DNA from: Amborella trichopoda
Lineage: Eukaryota > Streptophyta > Magnoliopsida > Amborellales > Amborellaceae
Assembly (NCBI RefSeq): GCF_000471905.2
Contig: NW_006498435.1
Span: forward strand, 2,517,280 to 2,581,279
Length of the DNA: 64,000 nucleotides
Direction: 5' to 3'
Under the pieces are notes generated by a model. That model was not told the origin of the DNA, searched no databases, and saw only the letters and a program-made list of their open reading frames with translations. Position numbers and translations under genes: made by a program. Of this stretch, positions 1-11,678 are shown one piece after another. Position 1 is the first letter of the stretch; each line of letters begins with the position of its first letter.

Positions 1-1566
1 CTCATTTGCCCTTGGCGTAAGTCTAGCACCGGTTGATTCTCCTCTTTTTCATCCCCAATGCCGGTTGGGGTTTTCCCTCTCTTCTTCTTCTTTCATCCCC
101 AACGTCGAGTAGGGTTTTCCCTCTCTTCTTCTTCTTTCATCCCTAATGCCGGTAGGGCCTTTCCCTCTCTTCCTTTTCGCTCATCTCAAGCACCAGTTGG
201 GGTTTTCTCTCTCCTCTCTTCCCTAATAGTTGGTGAAACCCCAGCATCGGTTGGATTTCTCTCTCCTTTCTTATTTAACAATCGAGGAGCCCCAACGCTA
301 GTTGGATTTCTCTCTCCCCTCTTCCTTAAATGTTGGCGAGCACCAGCACCGGTTGGATTTCTCTCTCCTCTCTTTCTAACAGTCAGTGAGCCTCAACGCT
401 GGTTGAAGTTCTCTCTCCTATCTTCCTTAACAGTCAACGAGGCTCAACGCCAGTTGAATTTCTTTTTCCTATCTTCCGTAACAGTCGATGAGCCTCAGCA
501 CCGATTGAACTTCTCTCTCCTATCTTTCCTTAACAATCGGTGACCCCAGTGCCGGTTGAATTCCTCTCTCCTCTCTTTTCTTAAAAGTTGGTAAACCCTT
601 GTGTCAGTTGGATTTCTCTCTCCTCTCTTATCACAGTTGGTGATGCCTAACGTCGACTTGATCTCTCTCCCGTCACAACCTGCGCAAGCCTAGTTTCAAT
701 TAGTTCTTTCCCTCTCTTCTCTTCTGACAGTTGGTTAAGCCTAGTGCAGACTTTCTTTTCTCTCTCTTCTCTTCTGAAACAGTCGATAATGTCCAATGCC
801 GACTGCATCTTCCTTTCCTCTTTTATGCTCTCGTCCTTTCTCTCTCGCCTCTGTCTGTTCCCTTCTTCTCTTACTTAATTGTTTCCCCCATGACCACCAC
901 TCTACTATCCTTTCTTTCGACTAAGAGGGATTGAGGTTAGCCTCTCATGAAAGTCTTGTCATCTAGCCGTAATGTTGTAGTGCAAAGATTGCTTGGCATG
1001 TTTTATTGTCACGATAGACTAACCATCGCGCTTAGCTAGTCGGTATTGGTAATGATGTCTTATAATAATCTTGTGAACTAGTCTTAGTTTCGAGCCCGTT
1101 TTGCGACCACGTCAGGCCAAATACTCGCCAGCTTGATCCTCTCGCTCAATCGAACTCTTCTCTATCCTGTCTTTTTTTCCTTCTTCTTTTTTAATGTGCT
1201 TGCTTGTGTACATTCACCAAAGAGGAAAAGGGTGAGGTCTGACCCACCCGTCTTACAACATTTGCCATATATATGTGTAATTGCATAAAATAATAAGAAT
1301 ACGAGCCAAGGGAGGCGATTTCGAACCGGTTTCATAACTGGGGGGCTTTCTTTATGATCTAAGAGGGAGCCCACGTGAGCCAGCCCGAGTAAGTCCCAAA
1401 CCCACCTTTAAAATTCCTCTCTCACCGGTTGGTAACACCTGCCATCGTTTTCGAATGAGGTTCCCGAGAGAGCGAACTTAGAAACATCCCGAGTCTTCTC
1501 TTGAAACTCGAGATACGTGCCACCCGATCATCCAGATCCAGAGGGCGAGATCAACAAACCTAACCA
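1..1566 (+). repeat. 5' LTR of element A, right part
   Basis: This is the U5 side of a long LTR; its start lies left of the window. It holds a pyrimidine-rich hairpin minisatellite (about 20-830), a shared block around 950-1,110 with the recurring phrase TCTTGTCATCTAGC, and a shared end block from about 1,390. It ends in TAACCA at 1,566, three bases before the PBS. The end block recurs in B, C, D and E, in the orientation expected for each. Confidence 0.8.
20..830 (+). repeat. Hairpin-unit minisatellite in LTR A
   Basis: Units of about 51 bp pair a CT-rich half (TTTCTCTCTCCTCTCTT type) with a half of the form CAGTCGGTGAGCC..CAACGCCGGTTG. In many units the two G/C-rich arms pair as a short stem, some with G-U wobbles; for example CAATCGG pairs with CCGGTTG around 530-560. 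Units are degenerate. The array is homologous, in reverse orientation, to the one at 23,560-24,290 in element B. Confidence 0.75.
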
Positions 1567-1568
1567 GC

Positions 1569-1588
1569 TTGACGACTCCACTGGGGAC
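1569..1588 (+). other. Primer binding site of element A
   Basis: TTGACGACTCCACTGGGGAC directly follows the LTR end. The same 20-mer, with one to four changes, follows the LTR in B, C, D and I. The pattern resembles the tRNA-Arg-type PBS of Ogre-group elements and not the initiator-Met type seen in element J. Confidence 0.75.
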
Positions 1589-1589
1589 T

Positions 1590-3240
1590 TACTATCCCTT
1601 AGTCGGATCGTTCTTGTTTGGCTAGTTTCTTCTTTTATTTTCTGCTTTCATTATCTTTTCACATTCACTTATGCCTGTTGGGTTCTGTAACTTATTTATC
1701 CGGATCGGGGATTTTCTTATCCCTGTATTCGAGAGTGTTCATAGGGAACAAGTATCTTAGACTTCGTTCCTGGCCATCCTCTTGAGCAAAGACCTCCTAT
1801 CTAGCTCCCAGGTATTAACCTGGATTGGTGTGAGGAGGGACTTGAAGGTCCCTCACTCCTCCCCATCGCTTCGCTCTGGTGGAAACTCCACTAAGGCGCC
1901 TTGCATGACCAGCACTTATGTTGCCCCACACAGCATGCACCCAGCCACGGGCAAGTGACTTACCGGTCGTGTTTCTAAGGTATGCCGGAAGGCTGCCCAG
2001 TCCCTTTTAACAAAAGGCAAGCAAGTTGCCATTGCTTCTGTGGGCCACCATAAGGCTACCCCTCACATTCCTACAACATTGGTCTCTGTCCCTAAAGGCT
2101 CAACACATAGAGGCGGAAACCCCACAGTCTTCACCCCACACACACATCACAAGGCTCAGGGATAACCCACTCGAGCCACACCTCGGGGAAACCCTTCTAT
2201 TACCTCGAGTCTATGTCCAAGATCGAACCTTCCAAGGCCAGATACTGCACTTGCGACTCATATCCATCTCACTGCTTGAGGCAACGCCATTATTGCGCCA
2301 ACCCGAGCACACAGGAGATGACCTGCTCTTCCTCCTACTATGCGCACACAAGCGCACCCTGTAAGGGGTAGGCCTGCACCCATTCTCTTACAGACACCTG
2401 CTCGTAGTTCTCGACCTCCTAAGGCCAGATCACCTGCACGAGCCCAGTTGGACCCCTAGGTCCCCCGAGGTCCTTCTTCGAGTAGCGCACACGCGTCGCT
2501 ATCTCAGGCATCGCCTCACCCTCAACTCATGCCTCTTCCTGAGTCAACCCTGCTCCTGCCTACTCTTTCTTCATCGAGCAAGCACCTTCAGCCTTGATAC
2601 TCGAAGCTTTTCCCTAAGAGTACCATCCTAAACCAGCCTCATCACTTAGATCGTGTCTTTGGAGCTCATAAGAGAGTTCGAGGCATGGGCCACATCGAAG
2701 ATCGAGTTCTTCATCCTCCCCAGCCTAAGATTACTCCAGTTCATGGCCCTCATCCATTGTTGCACTTGATGGAGACAGCTCTCTCTTGTACGAGAAGAGC
2801 TAACCGACTGCGACCTAGATTGCAGTTTTGGGGCGAGGTCCATCATAACCTCAAGGCTAAACGCGATAGAGATCTGCAAATTTTGACTAAGGAAGAGACC
2901 AAAGTGATCGAAATATCCAATTTTGACGACCCTCTTCGCTTGAATCCTTTTTACCCTCTTCACACGATAGAGCCTGAAGAAGAGCTCCATCAGCCTTATG
3001 TTGTGGTTACTATCGTAGAAGAAGACCCAGTCACTTAGCAGTCACGGTCCTAAGACTGTCGACACCCGGTCCAAATGCGATTTGCGTACAGGAGTCCAGT
3101 TCAGTCAGGGCATGCTGCCCCTACTGACTGACCTACCAAGTATGACCCGTCAAGCTCGCAAGCCTTCAGCAGCCATTAACGTTGACCTCCTTAAAGAAAT
3201 AGTCAGTGTAGTGGTTGTAAGCAAGCCTGATGATGCGCAG
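1590..3240 (+). pseudogene. Leader region with conserved pre-gag reading frame, element A
   Basis: Between PBS and gag lie about 1.65 kb that align by eye with the leaders of B (21,105-22,761), C (29,190-30,640) and D (60,668-61,736). Shared phrases in translation include FLIRIGDFLIPVF-like, HSMHPATGKS-like and AAKGKQV-like stretches, followed by Pro/Ser/His-rich sequence. Ogre-group elements are known for an extra reading frame before gag, and this may be its counterpart. I do not recognise a domain. The copy is broken. Confidence 0.5.
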
Positions 3241-3241
3241 G

Positions 3242-4610
3242 AGGATCGTATGAACAAGTTTGAGGATATGATGCACGCGATGATGGAAAAGATCGATAGT
3301 TTTGACATTGTACTCCAGTCGGCTAACCATTAGGTCAATTCCCATCACTCTGATGGTGCACCTCCACGGCACCCCCCCCTCCGTCTACCTCACAGGACAA
3401 TTCTGTCCCTCATCCAGTCTCTCAATTAGATATTGACGCTATGGTCACCCATACCCTGAAGAACAGACAAATTTCGAGGATACAGGGTGTGACGCCTTAT
3501 CAAAGACCATACCCCTTCTATATTGATGAGGTCCCATTCCCCTCAGATTATAAGAAAGGGAAGTTTCCTTTATTCAGTGGAACCACCTCCCGAACAAGCA
3601 TATTGCCCACTTCCAAGCAGCATGTCGGGAAACAGTGGCTGACGGAAGACTTTTTCTCCGAAAGTTCGTTGAGACCCTCGATGGCCCGACATTCCAATGG
3701 TATGCCCGACTTCCTCCAAACTCGGTCCATACATTGGAGGAGATGGAGAAACTGTTATATCAGTGCTTCTATGAGGTTGAGAGAGAGATTCAAACCATCG
3801 AACTTCTCACCCTGACTCAAGAACCTGATGACGTGGATCAGTTCATATCAAGATGGAGAAGAAAGCAGTCCACACTTACGTGTGGAACAAGCGACCTGAA
3901 ATCGCTCTGCATGTCGAGGCCTCTAATCCAACCTCCATGTCAGAGTTGATCTCTAAATTAGTTCGCATAGAGAGTTTATCACGCCATCATGGTGGGACAC
4001 GACAACCATCTGCAAGTTCGGCAAACAACCCGGGCAATGGTAGCTCTAGAAATAATACATGGGGCAACCAACAGAAAGGGGTAATTAGTGCAGCCATCAT
4101 GGTCACTAATTCAAAGGAGGCTCCCTCCCAAACTTTGGACCTCTTTAATGAGTAAGCACGACGAAGGTAACACCTAAAGCCGGCAAGTAGTAACAGTCAT
4201 ACAATCGGGTACCTCCACCAGCCAATTTTGATCGGAATGATTATTTCACCAAGCATAAGAGCAAGGTCTATTCCTTCGAGAAAGACTGGGTCCCTGCGCT
4301 GTTCCGGTTATTATTGGAACAAAATATGATTAAGCTTTGAGAAACCAGGTTCCCTTAGCAATGTAGCCTTGACACTCAAGCGAATTATTGTGCCTACCAT
4401 CGAAGGATCAATCATCCCACATATGACTGTTACACACTGAAGGATATCATTGAGGCCCAGATTTTGAAAGGTCAGTTTAAACTTGAAGATTTAGAGAAGG
4501 CCTTTGGGGCAGCTGAGGCCTCCCATGCCGTAACATTCAAGAGGAAGACGAAATGCCTGGTATCCTCCGTGCTTTCTTCATTATAATGCTTTAGGTAAGC
4601 AAAATCATAC
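3242..4610 (+). pseudogene. gag fossil, element A
   Basis: This would have encoded the structural Gag protein. Recognisable parts in order are a short coiled start (MNKFEDMMHAMMEKID), the retrotransposon Gag core (KFPLF.., DGRLFLRKFVETLDG, WYARLPPNSVHTLEEMEKL, DQFISRW) and a nucleocapsid-like segment (YHRRINHPTYDCYTLK) near 4,390-4,440. The same order appears in element C at 30,654-32,146. The gene is broken in several places. Confidence 0.8.
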
Positions 4611-4689
4611 TAAAGTAGACAAGGCAACCCCACCACCATGCTAAGGGGATTGGAGATCGTTAGCCCCCATTCCATCATATAAGGGTCAT

Positions 4690-5670
4690 TATTTGTCAGA
4701 ATGCACAAGTTTTCTTGATATATTCGTGGAGAAGATACATGAGTGTCAAGAGTTTTATAATCTCCCTGTAACTGATCCCCAAATCACTTCTCCATCAGGA
4801 CAAGAAGATCTCACAAACCAAGACCTTCTTATCAATGACTCGGACTCTGCAGAACCCTTAAATTCCCAACCATGGATAACCTACCATGACCGAAGCAGAC
4901 TCAAGTCCTTAAGACGAGAAGTGGTTTGCCACCGCAGTGAGACAAATCAGACATCACTTCAGAAAACCAGAAAGAGATGGGCACCAAGGGCTGCTCGTCG
5001 AAGAAACAAGACTGCTCAACCCATTATCGAGCAGGAATTTCTCAAGCCCCTTCCCTCGTTGCCAACCTTGCTAGATTTCATCCTTGGCACAATCCTTTTT
5101 CCTTCTTCATCCTATCAAGAAGATGCTCCCGTCTCATCTCCCACTCAGCAAACGTCCGATGAGGGTGACGACGTTAAAGGCACTCCCCAACTGTCTAAGT
5201 AAGAGAAATACCTAAAAGACCCCTGCAACCATCCAACTCTGGTGATGACGTAAAAAGCCGCCCAGATCGGTCTAATGAGGGGAACGACCTTAAAAGTCCC
5301 CCACATTCTAACCCTACTTCTCCTTCTTCTCCTGCTTCTCACTCTTCCTCATCTATGTCTCTTGCAGGTACAACCTTGGTATGTCCGGACTTCGAGTCTC
5401 TCAATAGAGAACTTGAGGGATCAAACATAACAAAGACGCAATGAAAACAACTGAGAAAGACCCTGGCACAAGCAGCAAGATTCCCAACAATTGCTGATGC
5501 CTTGGCAGTTAAAGCTAAGGCAAAGCCACCTACCACAAAGAAGCACAAGAAGTCGAAGCCAAAGAAACCTCGGTGGCCACCGAAGCCTAACTTTGAGCAG
5601 AGATTGAGAGAGTCGAGGGGGCAAAGTTTCTACTCTCAGGAAATTGGCAACTTGATATAAGTCTGTTAAA
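4690..5670 (+). pseudogene. gag-RT spacer with conserved unrecognised segment, element A
   Basis: A stretch between Gag and RT is shared at protein level with B and C. It contains SQPWITYHDRSRLKSLRRE, then RAARRRNKTAQPIIEQEF, then a Pro/Leu-rich line. Degenerate repeats of about 40-60 bp follow at 5,155-5,310 with the core GACGACGTTAAA / ACGACCTTAAAAG. A lysine-rich segment (KKHKKSKPKKPRWPPKP) lies at 5,530-5,590. I could not recognise an aspartic protease here. The function is unknown. Confidence 0.5.
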
Positions 5671-5818
5671 CATCAACCTCTGTGGACCAAACACTGCAGA
5701 TAGGTGCTTAATGTCCGAGTGATTCGTATTGGCATACTTCTTGCACTACAATCGTTGAATCCAAATTCCTTACATTCTCCAAGATAGACTCCTGCTGTTC
5801 GAGAAACAACCCCTGTTT

Positions 5819-6350
5819 ATGGAAGACCCTTCCATTCCTCAAACGTGGAAAGATGCAAAAATTATAATATACTTTGGGCCTCTATCGAAGGCAGAGATGT
5901 TAGGATCCTCTACATTTGAGGTTGATCAAATGATCCTTGAAAACAACGACGGAGAGTTGCAAGAGGCTGCAGAAGAATTGGAAGAAGGTGGTCAGGCCAC
6001 AGCTAACGAACTTGAAGAAATAAATCTTGGAGATAAAGTGGACCCCAGACCTACCTTCATTTCAGCGAGAATGTCTCTAGACGAGAAAGAGGAGTTCATT
6101 GCCTTCTTGAAAACGAACCTGGACGTCTTTGCTAGACATTACCATGAGATGCCTTGTTTAGACCCTCAAGTCGTCGTTCACCATCTTGGCATTGATCCAA
6201 CTGTCAAACCTGTCAAAAAGAAATCAAGAAGGTTCAGGCCTGACTTTGAAATGCAGATAGATACCGAGATAACCAAAACTTAGACAAGCAGGTTTCATCC
6301 TTGAAGTTAAGTACCTGAAATGGCTAGCAAATGTCGTTCCGGTCAAGATG
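5819..6350 (+). pseudogene. Acidic linker and reverse transcriptase start, element A
   Basis: An acidic stretch (ELEEGGQATANELEEINLGD) leads into the conserved Tat-clade entry to RT: VDPRPTFISARMSLDEKE, then DVFARHYHEMPCLDPQVVVHH, then RRFRPDFEMQID. The same run precedes RT in B (minus, 19,159-19,640) and C (33,440-33,840). It supports the placement of A in the same family. This is a fossil. Confidence 0.75.
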
Positions 6351-6489
6351 AAGAATGGTCAAAATCAGAGACCAGAATTCTTTGACCCAATGGCATAGAA
6401 ATTGAGCAAGTAGAAGATTGGAGAGAGCCCATCACCAGTTTCCTAAAACATAGCAGGCTTCCGGAAGATGGTGTCGAACGCAATAACAT

Positions 6490-7665
6490 ACCTTGAATGT
6501 CCACCAAGTATACCCTCCTTGAAGGAGATGCTCTCTTCAAACGGTCGTTTGATGACATTCTTCTTAGATGCATCAATAGCCAAGAAGCAAGTAAGGTGTT
6601 AGAAGAAGTCCACTCAAGCAACTGTGGACTACACCAATCCGGTCCTAAGCTCTATGAACGAATACGTAGGTTGGGATACTATTGGCCTTCCATGATAGCC
6701 GATTCCTTAAATTATGCTAAAAAGTGCCAAGTATGCCAAATACATTCCAGCCTGGTTCACTAGCCTCCAGAGCCCTTACACCCTACGGGTGCGTCATGGC
6801 TCTTCTCACAATGGGGTATGGACATTGTAGGGCCTATTGACCCTTCTTTCGTGATGGGCCATGTTTTTATCCTAGTTGTAACAGATTACTTCTCTAAGTG
6901 GGCTGAAGCAGTTCCCCTTAAGCAGGTTCCTGGGACGACGGTGTCCTACTTCGTTCGACATCATATCATATACCAATTCGGAGTGCCCGGTTGGATTATA
7001 ACGGCTCGCAATTTAGGAGTCATCACATTGATCTCTTAGTTAATTAGTTCGGTTTCGAATGGAGGTACTCGACTATGTACGATCCTCGAGCAAATGGATT
7101 AGCTGAGGCTTTCAATAAGACTCTGTGCAACGTCTTAAGAAATTCAGTATAAAAAATAAGGAAAAACTCACATGAGAAGCTTCCCGAAGCACTGTGGGCT
7201 TATCGTACTACTACCCGGAATTCTACTGATTCCACTCCTTATTCTGTGGTCTAAGGGGATGAAGCAGTTTTACCTCTTGAAATACAAATCCCTGCACTAC
7301 GAGTCGCTATTCACTAAGGAATAACCGAAGATGAGAGAGTCAAGCTCTGGTATCAAGAATTGGGTGCACTCGATGGAAAGAGGCTAGAGGCTCAGCAGAA
7401 CTTTGAACTCAACCAAGGGAGAATGAAGAGGGCTTTCGATAAGTCTATCAAGATCCGCTCATTCACTCGTGGTGATCTAGTTTTAGCTGTCAAGAGGCCT
7501 ATTGTTATGCATGGCAGACGTAAAGGGAAGTTTGAGCCTAAGTGGGAAGGTCCCTTTACGGTCAAAAAGGTCTCGCCCAATGGAACCTACATACTAGTAC
7601 ATTCTGATAGAGAGGAGGGGATGCCCCCTATCAATAGGAGATACCTAAAGGCGTATTATCTGTGA
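6490..7665 (+). pseudogene. Integrase fossil, element A
   Basis: The parts in order are an N-terminal HHCC zinc-binding region (VHSSNCGLHQ, then CQVCQIH), the catalytic core start (MDIVGPIDPSF, DYFSKWAEAVPLK, VRHHIIYQFGVP), the later core, and a C-terminal GPY/F module (GKFEPKWEGPFTVKKVSPNG, RRYLKAYYL) at 7,510-7,665. Integrase inserts the cDNA into host DNA. Its position after the RT region is the Ty3/Gypsy order. No chromodomain is seen, as expected for the Tat lineage. The gene is broken. Confidence 0.85.
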
Positions 7666-8281
7666 TGTGTATTCCAGGGAAAGGGACTCAACACAAAAAT
7701 AAGCAAGATAGTCCAAACAAAGCTGCTAACTCTTTTTATTGCCGTAAAAAAAAAAAAAAGAAGAGTTACAAGTTACAAGAACCCATTACTAGGGAGGCTA
7801 CAATCTCTTGCGTCAGAGGATAAGAAGACGATTAACCAAAACTTATACTTTTGGTCTTGCATCTAAGAGTAAGAGGACGGTTACAAGCAAAAACAAATGC
7901 CGGCCCCATGAGGAAGAAGCAAACCCACGAAAGGAAGGACCTCCTCATGAAGAAGAAGAGAAACCACTTGAAGAGTTGGCTTTAATTCATCTGTCGAGTA
8001 AGAGGATGGTTACACGCTAGAAACAAAGCAGATCCACTCAAAGGAGATTGCCTCAGTCCATCCGATGTGTATGTCGAACATACAAGCCAGATACCTCATA
8101 TGACTTGTATATCGAACATAAGACGTAGGTTCCATTTGAAGTGTATATCAAACATACAAGATGGGCTCCCCTGGTAAGGAGCTGGCCTATGATGAAAAGC
8201 ACACCCTGTTCACAGTGAAGGCCCTTCCACAAAGCAACATGGACCCCCATTGTCGTACTGCTGGAACATGAGCCAGCTCAA
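7666..8281 (+). other. 3' noncoding region of element A
   Basis: This lies downstream of integrase and is homologous to 15,391-16,190 (minus strand) in element B. It contains an A-run at 7,746-7,759, a loose repeat with AGTAAGAGGACGGTTACAAG-like cores (7,800-8,020), and short palindromic repeats around TGTATGTCGAACATACA (8,068-8,170). No coding signal is recognised. Confidence 0.65.
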
Positions 8282-8456
8282 GTAAGTCTCGAACCCACCT
8301 TTAAATTCCTCTCTCACCAAATGTTAACACCTGCCCCCATTTTCGAATGAGTCTCAAGAAAGCGATCTCAAAAATTTCCCGGGTCCCCTTTCGAAACTCG
8401 AGGCACGTGTCGCCCGATCATGCAGATCCAGAGGGCGAAATCGAGGCACCGAACCA
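8282..8456 (+). repeat. LTR 3' end of element A
   Basis: This 175-bp stretch matches the last part of LTR A (1,401-1,566). It runs from AAGTAAGTCTCGAACCCACC through CTCTCTCACC and CCAGATCCAGAGGGCGA-like sequence to a terminal GAACCA. No PBS follows, so this is a 3' LTR end. The flanking sequence at once becomes gag of element J, which marks the insertion edge. Confidence 0.75.
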
Positions 8457-8690
8457 GAATGTCCCAAGTATAACTTTCTTCTCATTCAAGAAATGCAACA
8501 TTTCCAAAATCTTCTCTATCAACCTCTTACGTATTTTGGCCTTCTCTACTCCTTTCCCCAGAAAGGTTGGGGGTGCTAGCCTTCTAAACCTCTTAATCAA
8601 GAGGGGTGGACTGAATTGTCATCGACTCTTTCATCATCTGGGTCATGGACCCCAGAGTCTTATAGAATTCACCGAGTGCCTCGATGTTCT
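8457..8690 (-). pseudogene. gag start fossil, element J
   Basis: The minus-strand translation includes FRRLAPPTFLG, then a helix with EKILEMLHFLNEKKVILGTFWF. This matches the pattern of the Tekay/Del Gag core start (PPTF.G...EAE.WL...EKI...), in which the Gag capsid region begins soon after the leader. The fragment ends where element A begins. Confidence 0.55.
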
Positions 8691-8820
8691 TATTGTTAGA
8701 ACTTGGGTTGTGGGTAAAAGCTCTTGGCATCTTCAACTTAGCCATAGGAGCACTCAGTCACATGACTTCCCCAAAGCTATCCTAAACACTCTCTTAAACT
8801 CCCTAGGCCAAAGACCCTAT

Positions 8821-8839
8821 CCTGGCTGCTCTGATACCA
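8821..8839 (-). other. Primer binding site of element J
   Basis: The minus strand reads TGGTATCAGAGCAGCCAGG. Its first 12 bases are the classic plant initiator-Met tRNA PBS. It lies four bases inside the LTR terminus. Confidence 0.85.
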
Positions 8840-8843
8840 TAAT

Positions 8844-11678
8844 TGTCATGACCCTGCTCCCATCTGCCTAACCTTCTCAACAGAAGGCGACTGAGTGTGG
8901 TTTCGTGATCCCAATGTAGCGTTTATCACCCAAGTGGGGGTAAATTTAACGCCTCAATATGGTAATCAACAAACCAAGGAAGTAAACACTGATATAAATT
9001 AAAAATTAATAAAGCCCATTCCTAAGAAAGATTTTACATTGTATTACAATTCAAAAGGTGATACAATCAAGTTCAAGGCTCCAAGGCCCACAATTACAAA
9101 ATCCCTTGAAACAATCTAAGCAGGACTGAGCGCCGAAAACCTACAAGATTCTTGAGCATCTTACAAGAGTAGTCGCTTCAGTTTTCAGCTGTAGCCCAAA
9201 CCTCCAACTTATAACCTGTTGCTTTTAAGCTATTGGGAGAAAAATATAGTGGAATGAGATTTAAAGCTCAGTAAGCAGACCTAATATTATTCATGGATAT
9301 TAAGCATACTCAAGTGCAAGGAATAGTATCATCAATCACAATTATATTTTTGCAGTAGTCGAGCATATTAGTAATCAAGTTAGTGCAGCCGATATAACAG
9401 GATATCTACTGTAAAGTGCATCCAACATAAGCAACATCAGGCATGCAATACAGAAGAAATCATAGTTCTAATATATGCATCTCATAATCACTCCCTAACT
9501 CACCTACTCTTGCTAGTAGAAGTCCTATCCATCAAACTAAGCCAATCATATTGCTTAGGGCTTCTACCATCCCACTGGAGGGAGGGTCATGAAAAGCGGG
9601 GCAATTCGCTTCGTTATACCCTCGACTCATGCACACGGTCCCTAGCGCATTGGGGTTTCGACAATTCGTTACCTTGCAAGGCATCAAATCAAATCTCATA
9701 TCTTATATCACGAATAATAGGGAGCGACCCTCTTTTCTCCCCCAACCTGCTCCTGTCATTGTGCAGGCTAGGGAATATGCCAACATCACTATGACGGTGA
9801 ACCTAGCTCCACTATCGATAACCTCAGGTCCCACCGCGTAACAGCCAGTGTTCTCATCATTAAGTCCAGTATAGTCCCAATGCGTAGTGGTCAGCATAAC
9901 AACACAGTATCCACTGCCAATGGGCTCGGGTCCCAATGCGGTAGTGGTTAGCATTCTCATTAAAACATTATCATAACTATATGGGAGTCATCACTAGGAA
10001 TTCGTCTCATGATTCACAGTATGACATTCACACATGAGCATCATTCCAGGTGTTTTCACAATTATAGCATCTCGTTTAGTAGCTTTATTCTCATCATTTC
10101 ATGATATGAACATGAAAATTATCATATAGCATGCATATTCATTAATCATTCATTAAGTCTTATTGCTTCAATAAATAGCTAAATGAGAGAGTTAGATGTT
10201 TCATTTCTTGAGAAGGTCAATCCTTACACTTGAGATTGAGGTGCGATCTTAAACACGCAATAGTGATGAGTAATGACATAGTCATATGTTTTCAAATACA
10301 AATCAAGATTCATAGGAAATTTTAAAAGTCCTAAAACATGCAACCTTTCGTACATTCACATGGCTTTATAAAAGTGGCAAGTTGGGGTATTTAGGTGTCA
10401 TTTACTCGGCAAAAAATGTGACCCAAAGAGGGTCACAATTACTGAGAATTCACTGCAACTGTGGTAATGCCATATCTCGCATAAGGGGTCATATCTCTTA
10501 ATTTTCCTAATATTATAACAGTGCAGGAAGCAAACGTTAACTAGACATGTAAGTCATTTACTTAAAGCTGATTTGGGCCCAAACGAGCGCCGTTTGACTA
10601 GTGAAAAGTGTCGGGCAACCGCCTTAATGTTGCTAGAAATTCTGAGTGACATCGTCATGTTACATGCTCATGAATTAGCTCAAATCTCATTTAGACAGCT
10701 AGTGAGTTTGGCAAGAAAAGGCTCTATGATTCTCTCAAAATTTACAATTTTTTCTCCATTCATTCATTCCCTTGACCATATTCTATTAAGTTCTAATTAG
10801 GCCTAAACACATAGCATTAAACCCACTTACCTTGTTCACAGTGCTCCCACCGCTGCATGCATCTCGTATACCTCAGGATAGCTTCACGTAGTTGCATTTT
10901 CTCCAGAGGCCTCCCACGGTGATGGTGCAGTGCTCGCGTAAGGTGTAAGGGCCAGGGGAAATGGAGAGGGAGAGGGAAAGTGAAAGAGGGGGGTGATCGA
11001 GGGTGTTATTTAAAGACGTAGAGGTAGGTGAGGATTGGTGGGAGTTGGTGAAACTCATTGTGGTTGACATCGCGGTAGGTGGGGAAGAAAACTGTAGTGA
11101 ACGTCAGCTGCGCCACACGTCTCTGACTAAGCCGTATGATGTTGACCCTGTCGGCGATCGTTCATCGCTTAATACGCAAGGCGATAGCCTCCTCCTCATT
11201 TGGCGATACTTTACCTTCAGCCAGCCGATAGTCTCCTCCTCGTGTGGTGATACTCTGCCTTCTACATCGTGATAGCCTCCTCCTTGTGTGGTGATACTGT
11301 TCCTTCCACACGGTGATAGCCTTCCTCTTTTCACGCGGTGATAGCCCGCCTCTCTCTTCCTCGTCTCTGTCATGGCCTTAATCTAGGCGGCGAAAATTCT
11401 AGTTGCCCAGCTGGCTATACCCCTCTTTCTTGCACAGCGGTATTCCACTCTGCATGCGGTGTTAGCCTTTTTTTTTTGTGGCAATGCTCCTTCTTGCATG
11501 CGCGACCTCTCTCCTGCCATACGGTCGATGCTCACCTTTTGTCCTCACTGTCGGGCATCCACTTCTGCCTCTTAAAGCGCCCTTCTTTCGGCTATTGCGA
11601 GAGGTCAGGCTCAATTGTATCATGGCCCTTACAGGAATATAATAATTGATGTCTCGAGGTCGGGTGGTATCATTGACA
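8844..11678 (-). repeat. 5' LTR of element J
   Basis: On the minus strand the LTR starts TGTCAATGATACC (from 11,678) and ends GGTCATGACA (8,844), giving short inverted TG..CA termini. A TATA-like TTTAAATAAC lies at 11,014-11,005 (minus), so U3 is about 0.65 kb and R-U5 about 2.1 kb. Two copies of a CCCAATGCGTAGTGGTCAGC-like phrase (9,878-9,960) fit Tekay LTRs. The right boundary rests only on the inverted terminus. Confidence 0.6.
11165..11350 (-). repeat. U3 minisatellite in LTR J
   Basis: About four degenerate units of 40-60 bp have the core GATAGCCTCCTCCTCGTGTG GTGATACT, written here in two parts on the + strand. It lies upstream of the TATA-like box on the minus strand, so it is in U3 and could act as an enhancer-type repeat. 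The function is inferred only from position. Confidence 0.6.

Larger units (their letters stand above)
1..8456 (+). mobile_element. Element A: Tat/Ogre-type Ty3/Gypsy retrotransposon fossil
   Basis: The order seen is LTR, tRNA-type PBS, long leader, gag, spacer, acidic linker with RT start, integrase, 3' noncoding region and LTR end. The lineage call rests on Tat-style polyprotein signatures shared with element B, the PBS type and the long leader before gag. The left end lies outside the window. The right end (LTR terminus at 8,456) abuts gag of element J, so A probably inserted into J. The element is broken in many places. It looks old, since its pol differs from B and C at many sites by eye. 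Confidence 0.85.
8457..11678 (-). mobile_element. Element J: Del/Tekay-type chromovirus fossil (LTR, PBS, gag start)
   Basis: Read on the minus strand, a 2.8-kb LTR (11,678 to 8,844) is followed by an initiator-Met-type PBS and then a gag start (FRRLAPPTFLG). The combination fits the Del/Tekay chromoviruses. Only the left-hand start of the internal region is here, because element A adjoins it at 8,456/8,457. J must be older than A. Confidence 0.65.

Noticed and set aside
2646-2990. Paired open frames on both strands in leader A
   Set aside because: The minus-strand frame mirrors the leader sequence. The leader's conserved reading is on the + strand in all copies.
7746-7759. A-run taken as a SINE or processed-transcript tail
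   Set aside because: It lies inside element A's 3' noncoding region. The surrounding sequence aligns with element B, and no tRNA-derived head or flanking repeats are seen.
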